A stretch of DNA of 36,201 nucleotides from Candidatus Kuenenia stuttgartensis (GTDB taxonomy: Bacteria; Planctomycetota; Planctomycetia; Pirellulales; UBA1268), in NCBI GenBank assembly GCA_945870505.1, contig CAMBSN010000023.1:1-36201 (forward strand). Reading direction: 5' to 3'. Made by a program: the position numbers and the translations under genes. The notes beneath the pieces were generated by a model. It was not told the origin of the DNA. It worked only from the letters and a program-made list of their open reading frames with translations, and made no database searches. This document shows, piece after piece, positions 6,957-14,823 of the stretch (its first letter is position 1; every line of letters starts with the position of its first letter).

Positions 6957-8501
6957 TTAGAGGTCGAGTCCTTCGGGGAATCGAGATCCTCCCTTGAAGT
7001 TTCCGTAAATGGGCCTCTCGCCATCAGTGATTGCGTCGACGAGTAAGTCTCCACCGACGAATGCACCGCGCCACGACGCGCCAAGTCCTCCGAACACTTC
7101 GTCGCGATCTCCCCGAGACCTGGTTACGTTGACACCAAATTTAAAGGCCGATATTTCTTCGCGAACGCGCTTCGCGAATACCATGTCATCGGTAGCCACG
7201 GAAGAAACAAGATTTCCATTTGACACGTTCATCGCGGCAATGAACTCAGCCTCGGTATCCACCAGAACAATAGAGTCGATTGGGCCGAATGGCTCCGAGT
7301 GGTGCAGCGACCATGCCCGGGGTGGTTCGAGAACTGTGGCAGGTGCAACATAGGCTGAAATGTCTTGCCCCGGTATAAACCGACCGTGGTCGAGGTTTCC
7401 GTTGTAGAGAGGGATTCCTCCCGTGTTGATTGCCTCATTGAACTGAGCGCGCAGTTGATTCGCTTTGTTCTTGTGAATCACTGGACCGAACTCGAGGTCT
7501 GGAAGTTCGTCGTTGTCATTCTCTACCGCCAATGGGTGGCCGAACCTCAAGCCTTTCACGATAGGCATATACATCTCGAGAAAAGCAGGGAAAAGTCGTC
7601 GCTGCACGACATACCGCGGGTAGGCGGTGCACCGTTGCTTCGCATACTCGAAGCCTTTACGAATGTGGGGAGCGAGGTAATCCCATTTGCTGAAATCCCA
7701 AACCCCCCAAGCGTTCAAACCTTCTTGTTCTAAAATGTGACGCTTGTTGAAGTCGGCAAGGCGTTCGAGTGTGGCACGGCCATTCGACCTTCCGCCAACA
7801 AAGGCAAAGGCACCTAGCTCAGGCGAAGAGACCAGTGCGTCACTCAACTCAGCACCAACGCCGCTCACAAGAGTCACGGGCAAGCCAGCCCGAGCCATCA
7901 TCGCGTGGGCAAGGGTAAGTGAGTGAAATCCTCCCTGCGAGGGTGTTTTCGCGATGACTGCGTTTCCGGCCAGCGCCTGGACTAACTCTGCGTGAACGAG
8001 AACACTCATGGGGTAGTTCCATGACGCAATGTTGGAAATCGGCCCACTCAGTGGTGAACGACCCTTGAGCTGGCGGTCTATTTGGGTCAGGTACCAATCC
8101 ACTCCGTCGATACAGCGGTCGACATCGGCGCACGCCAGTCTCCACGGTTTGCCAATCTCCCAGACCAGTAGGAGAGCAATGGTGTCGCGAGCTTCGCGAA
8201 GACCCGCCAATCCAGCCTTCACCCGTGCCTTGCGCTCGTCGAAATCCACTAAACCCCATGACTTGTGCTGGCGGGCAGCCGCCGCTACTGCATCGATAGC
8301 GGTTTGGTGGTCTATCTTAGGCGGACCTTCAATCGGCATTTGGTCTACTGGATTCACGTGGCTTGAGGGTGTTCCGACCGAAGCCCATTCGCCCATAACC
8401 AGGTTGTTGATGCGATCCGCCTCAAAGGCTTCAGGTGCTAACGACCTCGCCTGAGCGTAGACGGATTTCCAATCGGTGCCTTTTTTTACATGAAGTGTCA
8501 T
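6957..8501 (-). CDS. Aldehyde dehydrogenase family protein
   Basis: The protein (514 residues) belongs to the NAD(P)+-dependent aldehyde dehydrogenase superfamily. It has the SNIASWNYPMS cofactor region, AKTPSQGG, AFVGGRSNGRA (the GS-loop equivalent), LEQEGLNA in place of the usual ELGGKNP with the general-base glutamate, and KQRCTAYPRYVV around the catalytic cysteine. Near the C-terminus EPFGPIDSIVLV and FGGLGASWRGAF match the family. The substrate cannot be inferred. The gene is markedly less GC-rich (estimated in the low to mid 50s percent) than its neighbours, and codon choice differs, which suggests recent transfer. The ribosome site before ATG 8501 is weak. It ends directly at a type 2 repeat. 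Confidence 0.85.
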   Translation of the reverse strand: MTLHVKKGTDWKSVYAQARSLAPEAFEADRINNLVMGEWASVGTPSSHVNPVDQMPIEGPPKIDHQTAIDAVAAAARQHKSWGLVDFDERKARVKAGLAGLREARDTIALLLVWEIGKPWRLACADVDRCIDGVDWYLTQIDRQLKGRSPLSGPISNIASWNYPMSVLVHAELVQALAGNAVIAKTPSQGGFHSLTLAHAMMARAGLPVTLVSGVGAELSDALVSSPELGAFAFVGGRSNGRATLERLADFNKRHILEQEGLNAWGVWDFSKWDYLAPHIRKGFEYAKQRCTAYPRYVVQRRLFPAFLEMYMPIVKGLRFGHPLAVENDNDELPDLEFGPVIHKNKANQLRAQFNEAINTGGIPLYNGNLDHGRFIPGQDISAYVAPATVLEPPRAWSLHHSEPFGPIDSIVLVDTEAEFIAAMNVSNGNLVSSVATDDMVFAKRVREEISAFKFGVNVTRSRGDRDEVFGGLGASWRGAFVGGDLLVDAITDGERPIYGNFKGGSRFPEGLDL

Positions 8502-8758
8502 GATCGCAATCTACCATGCCGCGATGGAATACCCAGCAAACGTCTGAGATTTATTGCATCACGCTCAAAGAGTTTGGTTGGAATAGAAAACTCGTCTCAT
8601 CCCGGGTCGTGCTGCCCGTCACAGCCGCATATCCTACGCGCGGGCACGACTCTGGGGAGACGGCTCCGCTTCGGACACCCTTGCTGCCAGCCATAGACGC
8701 CGGCAAGGTTGAGCGGTGTCATCCAGTCGCTCGGCCGTCGGTGCCCAGGCCGGCTAGG

Positions 8759-9640
8759 TCATGCTGTCCATGACTCGAGCGTGCTGCGGACCAGCACGTG
8801 CCGGAATGCAGCGGACGAATCCATCGCTGACTCGCCGCGAGCGATCGCCGCATCGTATTGGGCTGCCACTGTTGGCATGACGACCAGCGGGCAGCCGTGC
8901 TCTGCCGCCTCATCGACCATCAGCCGGATATCCTTCCGGGCCATGCTGACGGTGAACGAAGCCGGTTCGAATGGGCCTTCGGCCACCTTCGCAAATCTGG
9001 CCGGAAAGAATTGGCCCGGATTGAACTGCTCAAACATCCGCGCAACATCCTGCGGATCGACGCCGGTCGCGTCCGCCAGCCGAACGATGTCGCCCGCCAA
9101 TGCTGACATCCCCAGAAACGCCAGATTGCCGAGAAGTTTGAATGCCGCCGCCCGCTCCGGCTGCGGCCCAAGCTGGAACACCTTGCCGGTCATCCGCTCG
9201 AGTTCCGGCAGCACCCTTGCACATTGATCGGGGTCTCCAGACAGGAGCATCACGCCAGTGCCATCCGCCGCATTGACCGGCCCCATGAACACTGGTGCGT
9301 GAAGATACACCCGCCCCCTTCCCGCCCAGCGTCGAGCACGCTCACCAGTCGCACTCGGCGTGGTCGTTGTGTGGTCGATGATCCAGCACGATGCGGGAAT
9401 GACGCCGGCGAGCGGTTCGAGCACTGCGTCGACCGAAGCGTCGTCAGCCAGCGACAGATGAACTCGCTCGACTCCCGCCACCGCGTCGGCGGACGCCGCA
9501 AACGCCCTGGCTCCATGGGCCTCAAGCGCCTTCGCCGCCGCTGGCGAGCGGTTCCACACGTGCACCGCGTGCCCCTGCGCCAGCAGCCGACGAACGAAGC
9601 CGCTGCCCATTAACCCAGTGCCGAGAAACGCGATCTTCAT
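8759..9640 (-). CDS. NAD(P)-dependent oxidoreductase, 3-hydroxyisobutyrate dehydrogenase family
   Basis: This 293-residue beta-hydroxyacid dehydrogenase oxidises or reduces a small 3-hydroxy acid; the substrate is not determinable. It opens MKIAFLGTGLMGSGF, the Rossmann glycine motif. The substrate loop reads HAPVFMGPVNAADGTG instead of the usual DAPVSGG, so substrate preference may be unusual. The catalytic lysine is K168 in FKLLGN with N172, and MARKDIRLM matches the C-terminal family motif. ATG 9640 has AAGGAG six bases upstream. The frame stays open far upstream but that part is the 121-bp repeat, not protein. A decayed paralogue fragment lies at 3535-3584. Confidence 0.85.
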   Translation of the reverse strand: MKIAFLGTGLMGSGFVRRLLAQGHAVHVWNRSPAAAKALEAHGARAFAASADAVAGVERVHLSLADDASVDAVLEPLAGVIPASCWIIDHTTTTPSATGERARRWAGRGRVYLHAPVFMGPVNAADGTGVMLLSGDPDQCARVLPELERMTGKVFQLGPQPERAAAFKLLGNLAFLGMSALAGDIVRLADATGVDPQDVARMFEQFNPGQFFPARFAKVAEGPFEPASFTVSMARKDIRLMVDEAAEHGCPLVVMPTVAAQYDAAIARGESAMDSSAAFRHVLVRSTLESWTA

Positions 9641-9700
9641 GGAATGACTCCTTGGGACGACATGCTCTGTAGCGAGGCGGGCCTTCCCAAAAAAAAGGTC

Positions 9701-9821
9701 CGCGATGACCACGTTCATATCCGACACTGCGACGATCAGCCATGCCGGCATCGTGAACATCATCCGACCCGCCACAATCAACGTCGAGGAGACGACTGGG
9801 CAATGACGCGCGGCGGCGTTT
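9701..9821. repeat. 121-bp dispersed repeat, copy B
   Basis: This is the second copy of the repeat at 3581-3701, with about 17 substitutions and no gaps. It lies between the oprB-like gene and the dehydrogenase, 60 bases upstream of the dehydrogenase start, so it may carry that gene's promoter. A run of eight A residues (9689-9696) lies just outside it. Confidence 0.8.
9705..9806 (+). CDS. Possible 33-codon small open frame within the repeat
   Basis: The frame begins MTTFISDTATI and ends NVEETTGQ before TGA. The copy at 3585-3686 keeps the same length, start and stop. Differences between copies are mostly silent or mild (I/L, D/N, S/G, A/T). AAAGG stands a few bases before this ATG, but no comparable ribosome site precedes the other copy. 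No family is recognised. It could equally be a non-coding element that happens to stay open. Confidence 0.3.
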   Translation: MTTFISDTATISHAGIVNIIRPATINVEETTGQ

Positions 9822-9828
9822 GCCGCCG
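9811..9828 (-). terminator. GC-rich hairpin downstream of the porin gene
   Basis: CGGCGGC and GCCGCCG form a 7-bp stem with a 4-base loop about 50 bases past the stop codon of the porin gene (9877). No T-run follows, so it is a weak intrinsic terminator at best. It sits at the edge of the 121-bp repeat. Confidence 0.45.
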
Positions 9829-9876
9829 CCCTTGTGGTCAGCCGCTGCCGGTCCGGATCACGGCCTGCGCGCTCTG

Positions 9877-11193
9877 TCAGAAGCTCACGAGCGCCCGCAC
9901 GCCGGCGATCAGCGCTGGCTCTGCCAGTCGTAGAAATGGCACGACGTATTGCAGATCGGGCGTGATGCGGACGGCCGGCGTGAGGGCGTAGTTGTAGAAG
10001 CATTCGATGCCCTGGCCGTCGCCAACCGGACCGAACTGCGACGTGATCAGCGTGCCGATCTCGGGGCTGGCCGACGCCCAATACCAGCCCACGCCAAACG
10101 TGTCGTCGCGCCGACTCCGGCCGGGCACGGTGCCCCCCACGCCGAAACTCAGAAATGTGTCGATCGGGCTGGTGTTTGGGTCCGCGATGCCGGCGCGGCC
10201 GAACGGGCCCCAGCCGCGAGTGTCATCGGCCGGATCGACGAACAGGAACTGATCGAAGTTCCAATACAGGCACCAGGAGCCACGAGTCGTCGGAATCGCC
10301 ACGTCCGGGTAGGGGATATAGGCCTCGGCGATCGACGTGTAGGTGCGGCTGTTCCAGGTGCCGCCGAGCAGCTGGTGGCCTGGACGGTCGAGGATGTTCG
10401 TGGGCACCCGCACGGCTGCCGACAGGAGCATGCCGTCGTTGAAGAGCGTGTCGAAGCCGCTCGTGGCCGTCGTGTCGGTGGAGTTGAGCACGGTCACCAT
10501 CACCATCGGCCCGTCGTCGGGATGGAACACGAATCCGGCCCCCAGCGTGGAGTAGGGCACCGTCGCGCCAACGATCGGATTGAACACAAACCCCATGTTC
10601 GAGAACTGCGTCTTGCCCCGGCCGTGGGCGAAGGCGTTCATGTCGCCGTCGAGCGTGTCCATCTTGCCGGCGAACACGGAGAACGCATCGGTCAGCTCCT
10701 GCGTGAGCAGAACGTTGGTCAGATACACCTCCTCGCTATCGTAGACCGGCAGGTCGGCGATCAGCGTCGGCGAGATGAAGCAGCCCACGTTACCGACGAT
10801 CGTTTCGCCGTAGCGGTGCTCGGTGCGAAGCTTGAGATAGAGCCCATCGCGCACGCCGAGCTTGCCGCCGTCGGCGATCAAGCAGTAATCGCCGTGGCCG
10901 GCGTAGTCGAAGGCCTGATCGAAGCCGCCGTTGGTGTTGCCGATATAAAAACCCGTGTTGTCAGCAAGGATGGTCAGGCCGGCGTCGGCCAGCCGTTCGC
11001 GAAAGCCGTCCTGCGAGCCCAGCAGATGCGGAGCCGTCTCATACCGCGGCTCTTCCACGTAGGGCTGCGGCGGGTTTTCCGCGACTACAAGGCCGACGAG
11101 GCAGCACGAGAGCATGGCGGCGAGCCATGGCATCCGCCGACCGATCATCCGCTGTCGCCGGTGCACGTCGCGCGCCCCACGGTTCGGTCGCAT
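9877..11193 (-). CDS. Outer-membrane carbohydrate-selective porin, OprB family
   Basis: The 438-residue product has an N-terminal signal (hydrophobic stretch WLAAMLSCCLVGLVVA) and then a beta-barrel pattern of alternating aromatic and polar strands ending in Phe (RALVSF), as in outer-membrane porins. Family-like features include LTILADNTGFYIGN near the start, LYLKLRTEHRYGE, VFAGKMDTLDGDMNAFA and GVGWYWASASPE. OprB proteins form sugar-permeable channels. The specificity here is unknown. The start at ATG 11193 has TAGGAGC eight bases upstream and is preferred to ATG 11148, which lacks one, although it makes a long positively charged N-region. The gene appears monocistronic. Confidence 0.82.
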   Translation of the reverse strand: MRPNRGARDVHRRQRMIGRRMPWLAAMLSCCLVGLVVAENPPQPYVEEPRYETAPHLLGSQDGFRERLADAGLTILADNTGFYIGNTNGGFDQAFDYAGHGDYCLIADGGKLGVRDGLYLKLRTEHRYGETIVGNVGCFISPTLIADLPVYDSEEVYLTNVLLTQELTDAFSVFAGKMDTLDGDMNAFAHGRGKTQFSNMGFVFNPIVGATVPYSTLGAGFVFHPDDGPMVMVTVLNSTDTTATSGFDTLFNDGMLLSAAVRVPTNILDRPGHQLLGGTWNSRTYTSIAEAYIPYPDVAIPTTRGSWCLYWNFDQFLFVDPADDTRGWGPFGRAGIADPNTSPIDTFLSFGVGGTVPGRSRRDDTFGVGWYWASASPEIGTLITSQFGPVGDGQGIECFYNYALTPAVRITPDLQYVVPFLRLAEPALIAGVRALVSF

Positions 11194-11314
11194 GCAAGCC
11201 GCTCCTACCGTTGGGGGGCCGTCTCATCGATACCATCGGCGCGGTTGCGCGGCCGGGGTTGGCGAATCTCCGGCCAAAGCCGGGCCGGCGTTGAAGTGGT
11301 CAAGCCTGGCAAAC

Positions 11315-11340
11315 CCTGCGGCCTCGCGTTGGCCCGCAGG
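11315..11340 (-). terminator. Inverted repeat after small membrane protein gene
   Basis: CCTGCGG and CCGCAGG pair around a 12-base centre, 20 bases past the stop of the gene at 11361-11744. No T-tract follows. It is a plausible but unproven transcript end. Confidence 0.4.
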
Positions 11341-11360
11341 CCTCGGCACGGCGGGTGCGG

Positions 11361-11744
11361 TCACTGGCCGGGGAGTTGCCGCCACCAATGGAGCAACGAC
11401 ACCGCGACCACGAGCGCAATGTCGAGAATCATCGCCTGCCGGGCAAAGGTGCGGATCGGCCTCGTGCACACGTAGACGTCGCCCGACTCAGTTCTCACGC
11501 GGCCCGTCACGATGTGGTAGAGGCCCATCATGGGTAGCGATGCCAGCACGGCGAAGAGCAGATCCACCCGCAGCTCGAACGTCGGCGAGCTTCTGATATA
11601 CGCCAGGAGCGCTACGGTGAGCGTGACGAACAACGCCTGCAGCGACACGACCTCGCGAAACGAGTTGGCCTGGACGACGCACGGGGGAGCGTCATCAGGC
11701 GGTGTGTTGAACACCCCGGCGAGCAGATCGCGGAAAGTGTTCAT
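11361..11744 (-). CDS. Small integral membrane protein, unknown function
   Basis: The 127-residue product has three predicted membrane helices (about residues 33-50, 59-79 and 104-121) separated by a loop with the hydrophilic segment GRVRTESGDVYVCTRPIRT. No family is recognised. The start at 11744 gives a soluble N-terminal leader MNTFRDLLAGVFNT. It lies 70 bases downstream of another small membrane-protein gene on the same strand (11815-12207), so the two may be co-transcribed. Confidence 0.6.
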   Translation of the reverse strand: MNTFRDLLAGVFNTPPDDAPPCVVQANSFREVVSLQALFVTLTVALLAYIRSSPTFELRVDLLFAVLASLPMMGLYHIVTGRVRTESGDVYVCTRPIRTFARQAMILDIALVVAVSLLHWWRQLPGQ

Positions 11745-11814
11745 GGCGGAGGTTACGGTCCTCGAGAAAGCACGCAGTCGCCCGGCAACATGATGCGGAT
11801 TATAGGCAATTCGG

Positions 11815-12207
11815 CTATGCAGGTCGGGCCGCAGTGAGCTGCAGGCCGGCGAGGCTCGCGAGGGCCACTGCCGGCATCACCCAGATCGTGGCCAGTCGCC
11901 ATTGCCGTGAGATGTTCGCAATCGACGCGAACCACACGAGCCCGATTGCCACGGTGACGTCGAGCACCCATTGAAACGGTAGCGCGCCCGACGCGCCGTT
12001 GATCCAGTCAACAAGTGGCGCCACCGCCATCCGCACGGGATCGTCGGCCGACACGCCGATGAAGCAGGCCCCGAACACCCGCAGACCAAAGGCGGCAAAC
12101 GGGATCAGCCCGGCGACGAGTTCCACGCGGCGGGAGAGCTTCGGCAGCGGTGCTGCCCAGATGGCGGTCCAGAGCGTCGTGAACAAGAGCAGGCGGAAGT
12201 TCTCCAT
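11815..12207 (-). CDS. Small integral membrane protein, unknown function
   Basis: The 130-residue product shows about four hydrophobic segments (FRLLLFTTLWTAIWAAP, VAGLIPFAAFGLRVFGACFI, VLDVTVAIGLVWFASIA and IWVMPAVALASLAGL). No motif points to a function. The start codon ATG 12207 begins MENFRLLLF. It is divergent from the DTW-domain gene (123 bp apart) and upstream of the other small membrane protein. A chance open frame is unlikely given its regular alternation of membrane helices and short charged loops. Confidence 0.6.
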   Translation of the reverse strand: MENFRLLLFTTLWTAIWAAPLPKLSRRVELVAGLIPFAAFGLRVFGACFIGVSADDPVRMAVAPLVDWINGASGALPFQWVLDVTVAIGLVWFASIANISRQWRLATIWVMPAVALASLAGLQLTAARPA

Positions 12208-12330
12208 GAATGACGAGTGTAGCCCCGGACAACTTGCCGGTTCGTAATGCCTTGCCGTCTAAGCCAGAAAGAGCAACACAGTCGATCGGTACACTGAATC
12301 CACGATCGGTTTGCGGGAAGGGCTGATCGC

Positions 12331-13074
12331 GTGCGACAACGAGCAGGAGCCCCGGGATCACGCATGGGACGTAGCGTTGTACTTGCCGGTGCCGCCCGCT
12401 GCCCGCGGTGCAGCCTGCCGCCGCGATGGTGCGTGTGCGATGCGATCCCGCCGGTGGACACCCGGCTCCACGTCCATGTGCTGATCCACCGCGGCGAGCA
12501 GCACAAGCCCTCGAGCACCGGCAATCTTATTGTCCGAGCCGTGAACGGCGCCACCTGCCACGTCTACCAGCGTGCAAGCCGATTCTTCAACGCCTCGGGC
12601 TTCCAGCCAAACACGCTCGCCCCAGACTGCGAACTCTGGATTCTCCATCCGAGCGGCGAGCCGCTGCCCGCACCGGTAGCCCCAGCGAATGAGTCGCCAA
12701 GCCCGCACATTGTGCTCCTCGACGGGACGTGGCGACAGGCTGGCGAAATGCTCCGCACGGTCGAACGACTGGGCCGCTGCGTGAGCCTGCCAGAGTCGGC
12801 GGCCGCACCGGGCCGCTACTGGCTGCGGGAACAGCCCGAACCAACGCACCTCTCCACGGCCGAGGCGCTGATCGGCGTGTTCCAGGCCCTTGCCGATACG
12901 ACCGCCGAGCGTAGCCTCCGACTTCACTTCGAACTGCACGTCTACGCGACCCTCCTCTCCCGCGGCCGCCGCGAAATGGCCGAGCGGTATCTTGGCCACT
13001 CCCCATTGCTCGCCGAGCTTCCGGAGTTTCTAGACCAGCTCAACACGCGGCGGCAAGGTTCGACGGAGACGTGA
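12331..13074 (+). CDS. DTW-domain protein, tRNA-uridine aminocarboxypropyltransferase-like
   Basis: The 247-residue protein has the DTW family layout: an N-terminal zinc-ribbon-like pair CPRC...WCVC (residues 24-36), the segment HVLIHRGEQHKPSSTGNL, and the signature VLLDGTWRQA (D131 to W134). The DTW family includes TapT (YfiP) and DTWD1/2, which transfer the aminocarboxypropyl group of S-adenosylmethionine to uridine in tRNA (acp3U). Function here follows from family membership. GTG 12331 is preceded by GGAAGGG at good spacing. ATG 12364 is an alternative that keeps the whole domain. The following hydrolase gene starts 13 bases later and is probably co-transcribed. Confidence 0.82.
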   Translation: MRQRAGAPGSRMGRSVVLAGAARCPRCSLPPRWCVCDAIPPVDTRLHVHVLIHRGEQHKPSSTGNLIVRAVNGATCHVYQRASRFFNASGFQPNTLAPDCELWILHPSGEPLPAPVAPANESPSPHIVLLDGTWRQAGEMLRTVERLGRCVSLPESAAAPGRYWLREQPEPTHLSTAEALIGVFQALADTTAERSLRLHFELHVYATLLSRGRREMAERYLGHSPLLAELPEFLDQLNTRRQGSTET

Positions 13075-13087
13075 TCGTGCTGGATCG

Positions 13088-13891
13088 ATGTGCATGACGT
13101 TCTCCGCCCACCTATTCCTACCGATGAGATACCGACGCATGCTCTGGAGTCTTCTCACGATCGCGATGGGCGTCTACGGGGGCATCTGCGTCTTCTTCCT
13201 TATCTTCCAGCGATCGTTTATCTACATGCCGCGGCCCGAGACGCCCGCCCATGCCGACGCCTTCACACTTGACGTGCCCGGCGCCCGCGTGCGGATCTCT
13301 TCCCGGCCCCACGATGGGCCAAAGGCCCTTCTGTATTTCGGCGGCAACGCGGAAGACGTCGCGTACACGCTTCCGGAACTGGCGCCCCTCTTTCCCGACC
13401 GCGCGATTTACCTCCTGCACTACCGGGGCTACTGTGGAAGCTCCGGCCGACCCGCCGAGGCGGCGCTGCGGAGCGATGCACGGGCACTCTTTCAGATGGT
13501 GCAGGCCCGCCATCCCGACGTGATCATTATCGGCCGCAGCCTGGGCAGCAGCCTCGCCATTCAGCTCGCTGCGGAGGAGCCTGTCTCCCGGATCGTGCTC
13601 ATCACACCGTTCGAAAGCATTCTCCGGATTGCCCAGCGGACGGCGCCATTCCTGCCGATGGCGCTGCTCCTTCGCGACCCTTTTGAGTCGTGGCGTTATG
13701 CACCTCGCGTGACCTGCCCAACGCTTGTCATCGCGGCTTCCGACGATGAGATCGTGCCTTTGTGCGACACGGAGAAGCTGCTGCAGGCCTTTCGCCCAGG
13801 GGTGGCAACGCTCCGGGTGATACCCGGCACAGACCACAACTCGGTGTCTGACAAGGCGGAGTTCCGGGAGTTGCTGGTGACAGCGCCGTAA
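13088..13891 (+). CDS. Alpha/beta hydrolase with N-terminal membrane anchor
   Basis: The 267-residue product has one N-terminal membrane helix (LWSLLTIAMGVYGGICVFFL) and an alpha/beta-hydrolase core. The oxyanion region is LLYFGGNAED, the nucleophile serine is S151 in GRSLGS, the acid is D219 or D220 in AASDDEIVP, and the histidine is H250 in GTDHNS. This arrangement matches the YfhR/BEM46-like serine hydrolases, whose substrates are mostly unknown. The active domain probably faces the periplasm or the outer face of the membrane. ATG 13088 and ATG 13094 are equally possible starts. It follows the DTW gene by 13 bases. Confidence 0.8.
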   Translation: MCMTFSAHLFLPMRYRRMLWSLLTIAMGVYGGICVFFLIFQRSFIYMPRPETPAHADAFTLDVPGARVRISSRPHDGPKALLYFGGNAEDVAYTLPELAPLFPDRAIYLLHYRGYCGSSGRPAEAALRSDARALFQMVQARHPDVIIIGRSLGSSLAIQLAAEEPVSRIVLITPFESILRIAQRTAPFLPMALLLRDPFESWRYAPRVTCPTLVIAASDDEIVPLCDTEKLLQAFRPGVATLRVIPGTDHNSVSDKAEFRELLVTAP

Positions 13892-13930
13892 CTCGCCGAG
13901 GCCTCACGGTCGCACCGGGATGGTCACTGG

Positions 13931-14010
13931 GCAGCGAAGCGTGTGGTTCGCCCCACGGCTCACGGCGTTGGGTTTGGACACACGGCCGCGCTAGGCTCAT
14001 GGAGAACCCG
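13931..14010. repeat. Dispersed intergenic repeat type 2, copy B (shorter)
   Basis: This copy keeps the right-hand blocks only: GTGTGGTTCGCCCCACGGCT, CACGGCGTTGGGTTTGGACA and CATGGAGAACCCGTGTGAGC, matching 6890-6954 and 24001-24060. The left half found in the other copies is missing. It lies 40 bases past the hydrolase stop. Confidence 0.75.
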
Positions 14011-14124
14011 TGTGAGCGGCGGGCGGGACGATATGTCCGACGAAGCGGGGCACGAGGAATCGAGCATGGGCCTAGCGTTCCGCTTCGCCCCTTTCCACGC
14101 GTTCCTAGGGTTACGTCGATCGAA

Positions 14125-14154
14125 TCGGCTCATCCGTAGAGCCGAGAGTTTTTT
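14125..14154 (+). terminator. Terminator-like hairpin in the leader of the fasciclin gene
   Basis: TCGGCTC (14125-14131) pairs with GAGCCGA (14139-14145) over a 7-base loop, followed by GAG and six T residues. It ends only 21 bases before the ATG of the next gene. It could close the upstream hydrolase transcript or act as an attenuator in the fasciclin leader. Confidence 0.6.
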
Positions 14155-14175
14155 CCTTCGAGAGGTACCCTGCCC

Positions 14176-14718
14176 ATGAAGAGTTTTGCTGTGACGTGCG
14201 CCCTGGCGATGGTGGCACTGGTCGGTCTCAGCACGCCCGAACCTATCGCGCGTGCGAATCCCGGGAGCGAGCGAGCCGCAGAAGCTCCCGGAGCGACAAA
14301 AGACATCGTGACAACTGCGGTTGAATCGGGGCACTTCAAGACGCTCACCAAGGCTCTCGAAGCAGCTGGGCTCATCGAGACGCTCAAGGGCACGGGCCCA
14401 TTCACGGTGTTTGCCCCTTCCGACGAGGCTTTTGCGAAACTGCCTTCGGGAACCGTGGAAAACCTGCTCAAGCCGGAAAACAAGGACAAGTTGAAGGCGA
14501 TCCTGCTGATGCACGTGGTGCCGGGAGATCTTCTCATCGCTGATGTGAAGAAGCTCAAGGACGCCACGACGGCAGCCGGGACGAAGGTCGAGCTAAACCA
14601 TCATCTTCTGACGGGCGTGCACATCGGCACCGCCAAGGAGATGGCCCATGTCCAAAACTCGGACATCCACGCATCGAATGGCGTCATTCACGTCATCGAC
14701 AAGGTGATCCTGCCGTAA
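14176..14718 (+). CDS. Secreted fasciclin (FAS1)-domain protein
   Basis: The 180-residue protein has a signal peptide ([19 protein letters not shown], likely cleaved near residues 25-28) and a single FAS1 domain. The two conserved FAS1 boxes are clear: [19 protein letters not shown] (H1) and [13 protein letters not shown] (H2), with [10 protein letters not shown] between them. Fasciclin domains mediate adhesion in extracellular proteins, and bacterial single-domain forms are common secreted proteins of unknown ligand. The start ATG 14176 follows GAGAGG at about ten bases. A terminator-like hairpin lies in its leader, and a strong inverted repeat at 14753-14787 follows. Confidence 0.9.
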   Translation: MKSFAVTCALAMVALVGLSTPEPIARANPGSERAAEAPGATKDIVTTAVESGHFKTLTKALEAAGLIETLKGTGPFTVFAPSDEAFAKLPSGTVENLLKPENKDKLKAILLMHVVPGDLLIADVKKLKDATTAAGTKVELNHHLLTGVHIGTAKEMAHVQNSDIHASNGVIHVIDKVILP

Positions 14719-14752
14719 CGTCCGGCCTTCGGGCGACGGAAGCGAAACCATG

Positions 14753-14787
14753 TGCCCTGTGGGACAAGGAGCCTGTCGCACAGGGCA
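14753..14787. terminator. Bidirectional hairpin between convergent genes
   Basis: TGCCCTGTGGGACA pairs with TGTCGCACAGGGCA (14-base arms, one mismatch, 7-base loop). It sits between the fasciclin stop (14718) and the convergent DUF2252 stop (14824). No T-tract is seen on either side. Confidence 0.65.
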
Positions 14788-14823
14788 TGTGTGAGCGCCG
14801 GCGAACGTAAATCGCAGGCCTTC

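Noticed and set aside
8759-10081. Extended 440-codon version of the dehydrogenase
   Set aside because: The extra 147 codons run through the 121-bp dispersed repeat and the porin terminator. ATG 9640 has a proper ribosome site and the family N-terminus.
9949-11475. Long plus-strand open frame opposite the porin gene
   Set aside because: It is the antisense shadow of the OprB-like gene. It has no family motif, is rich in Arg/Gly/Val in a shadow-like way, and lacks a ribosome site.
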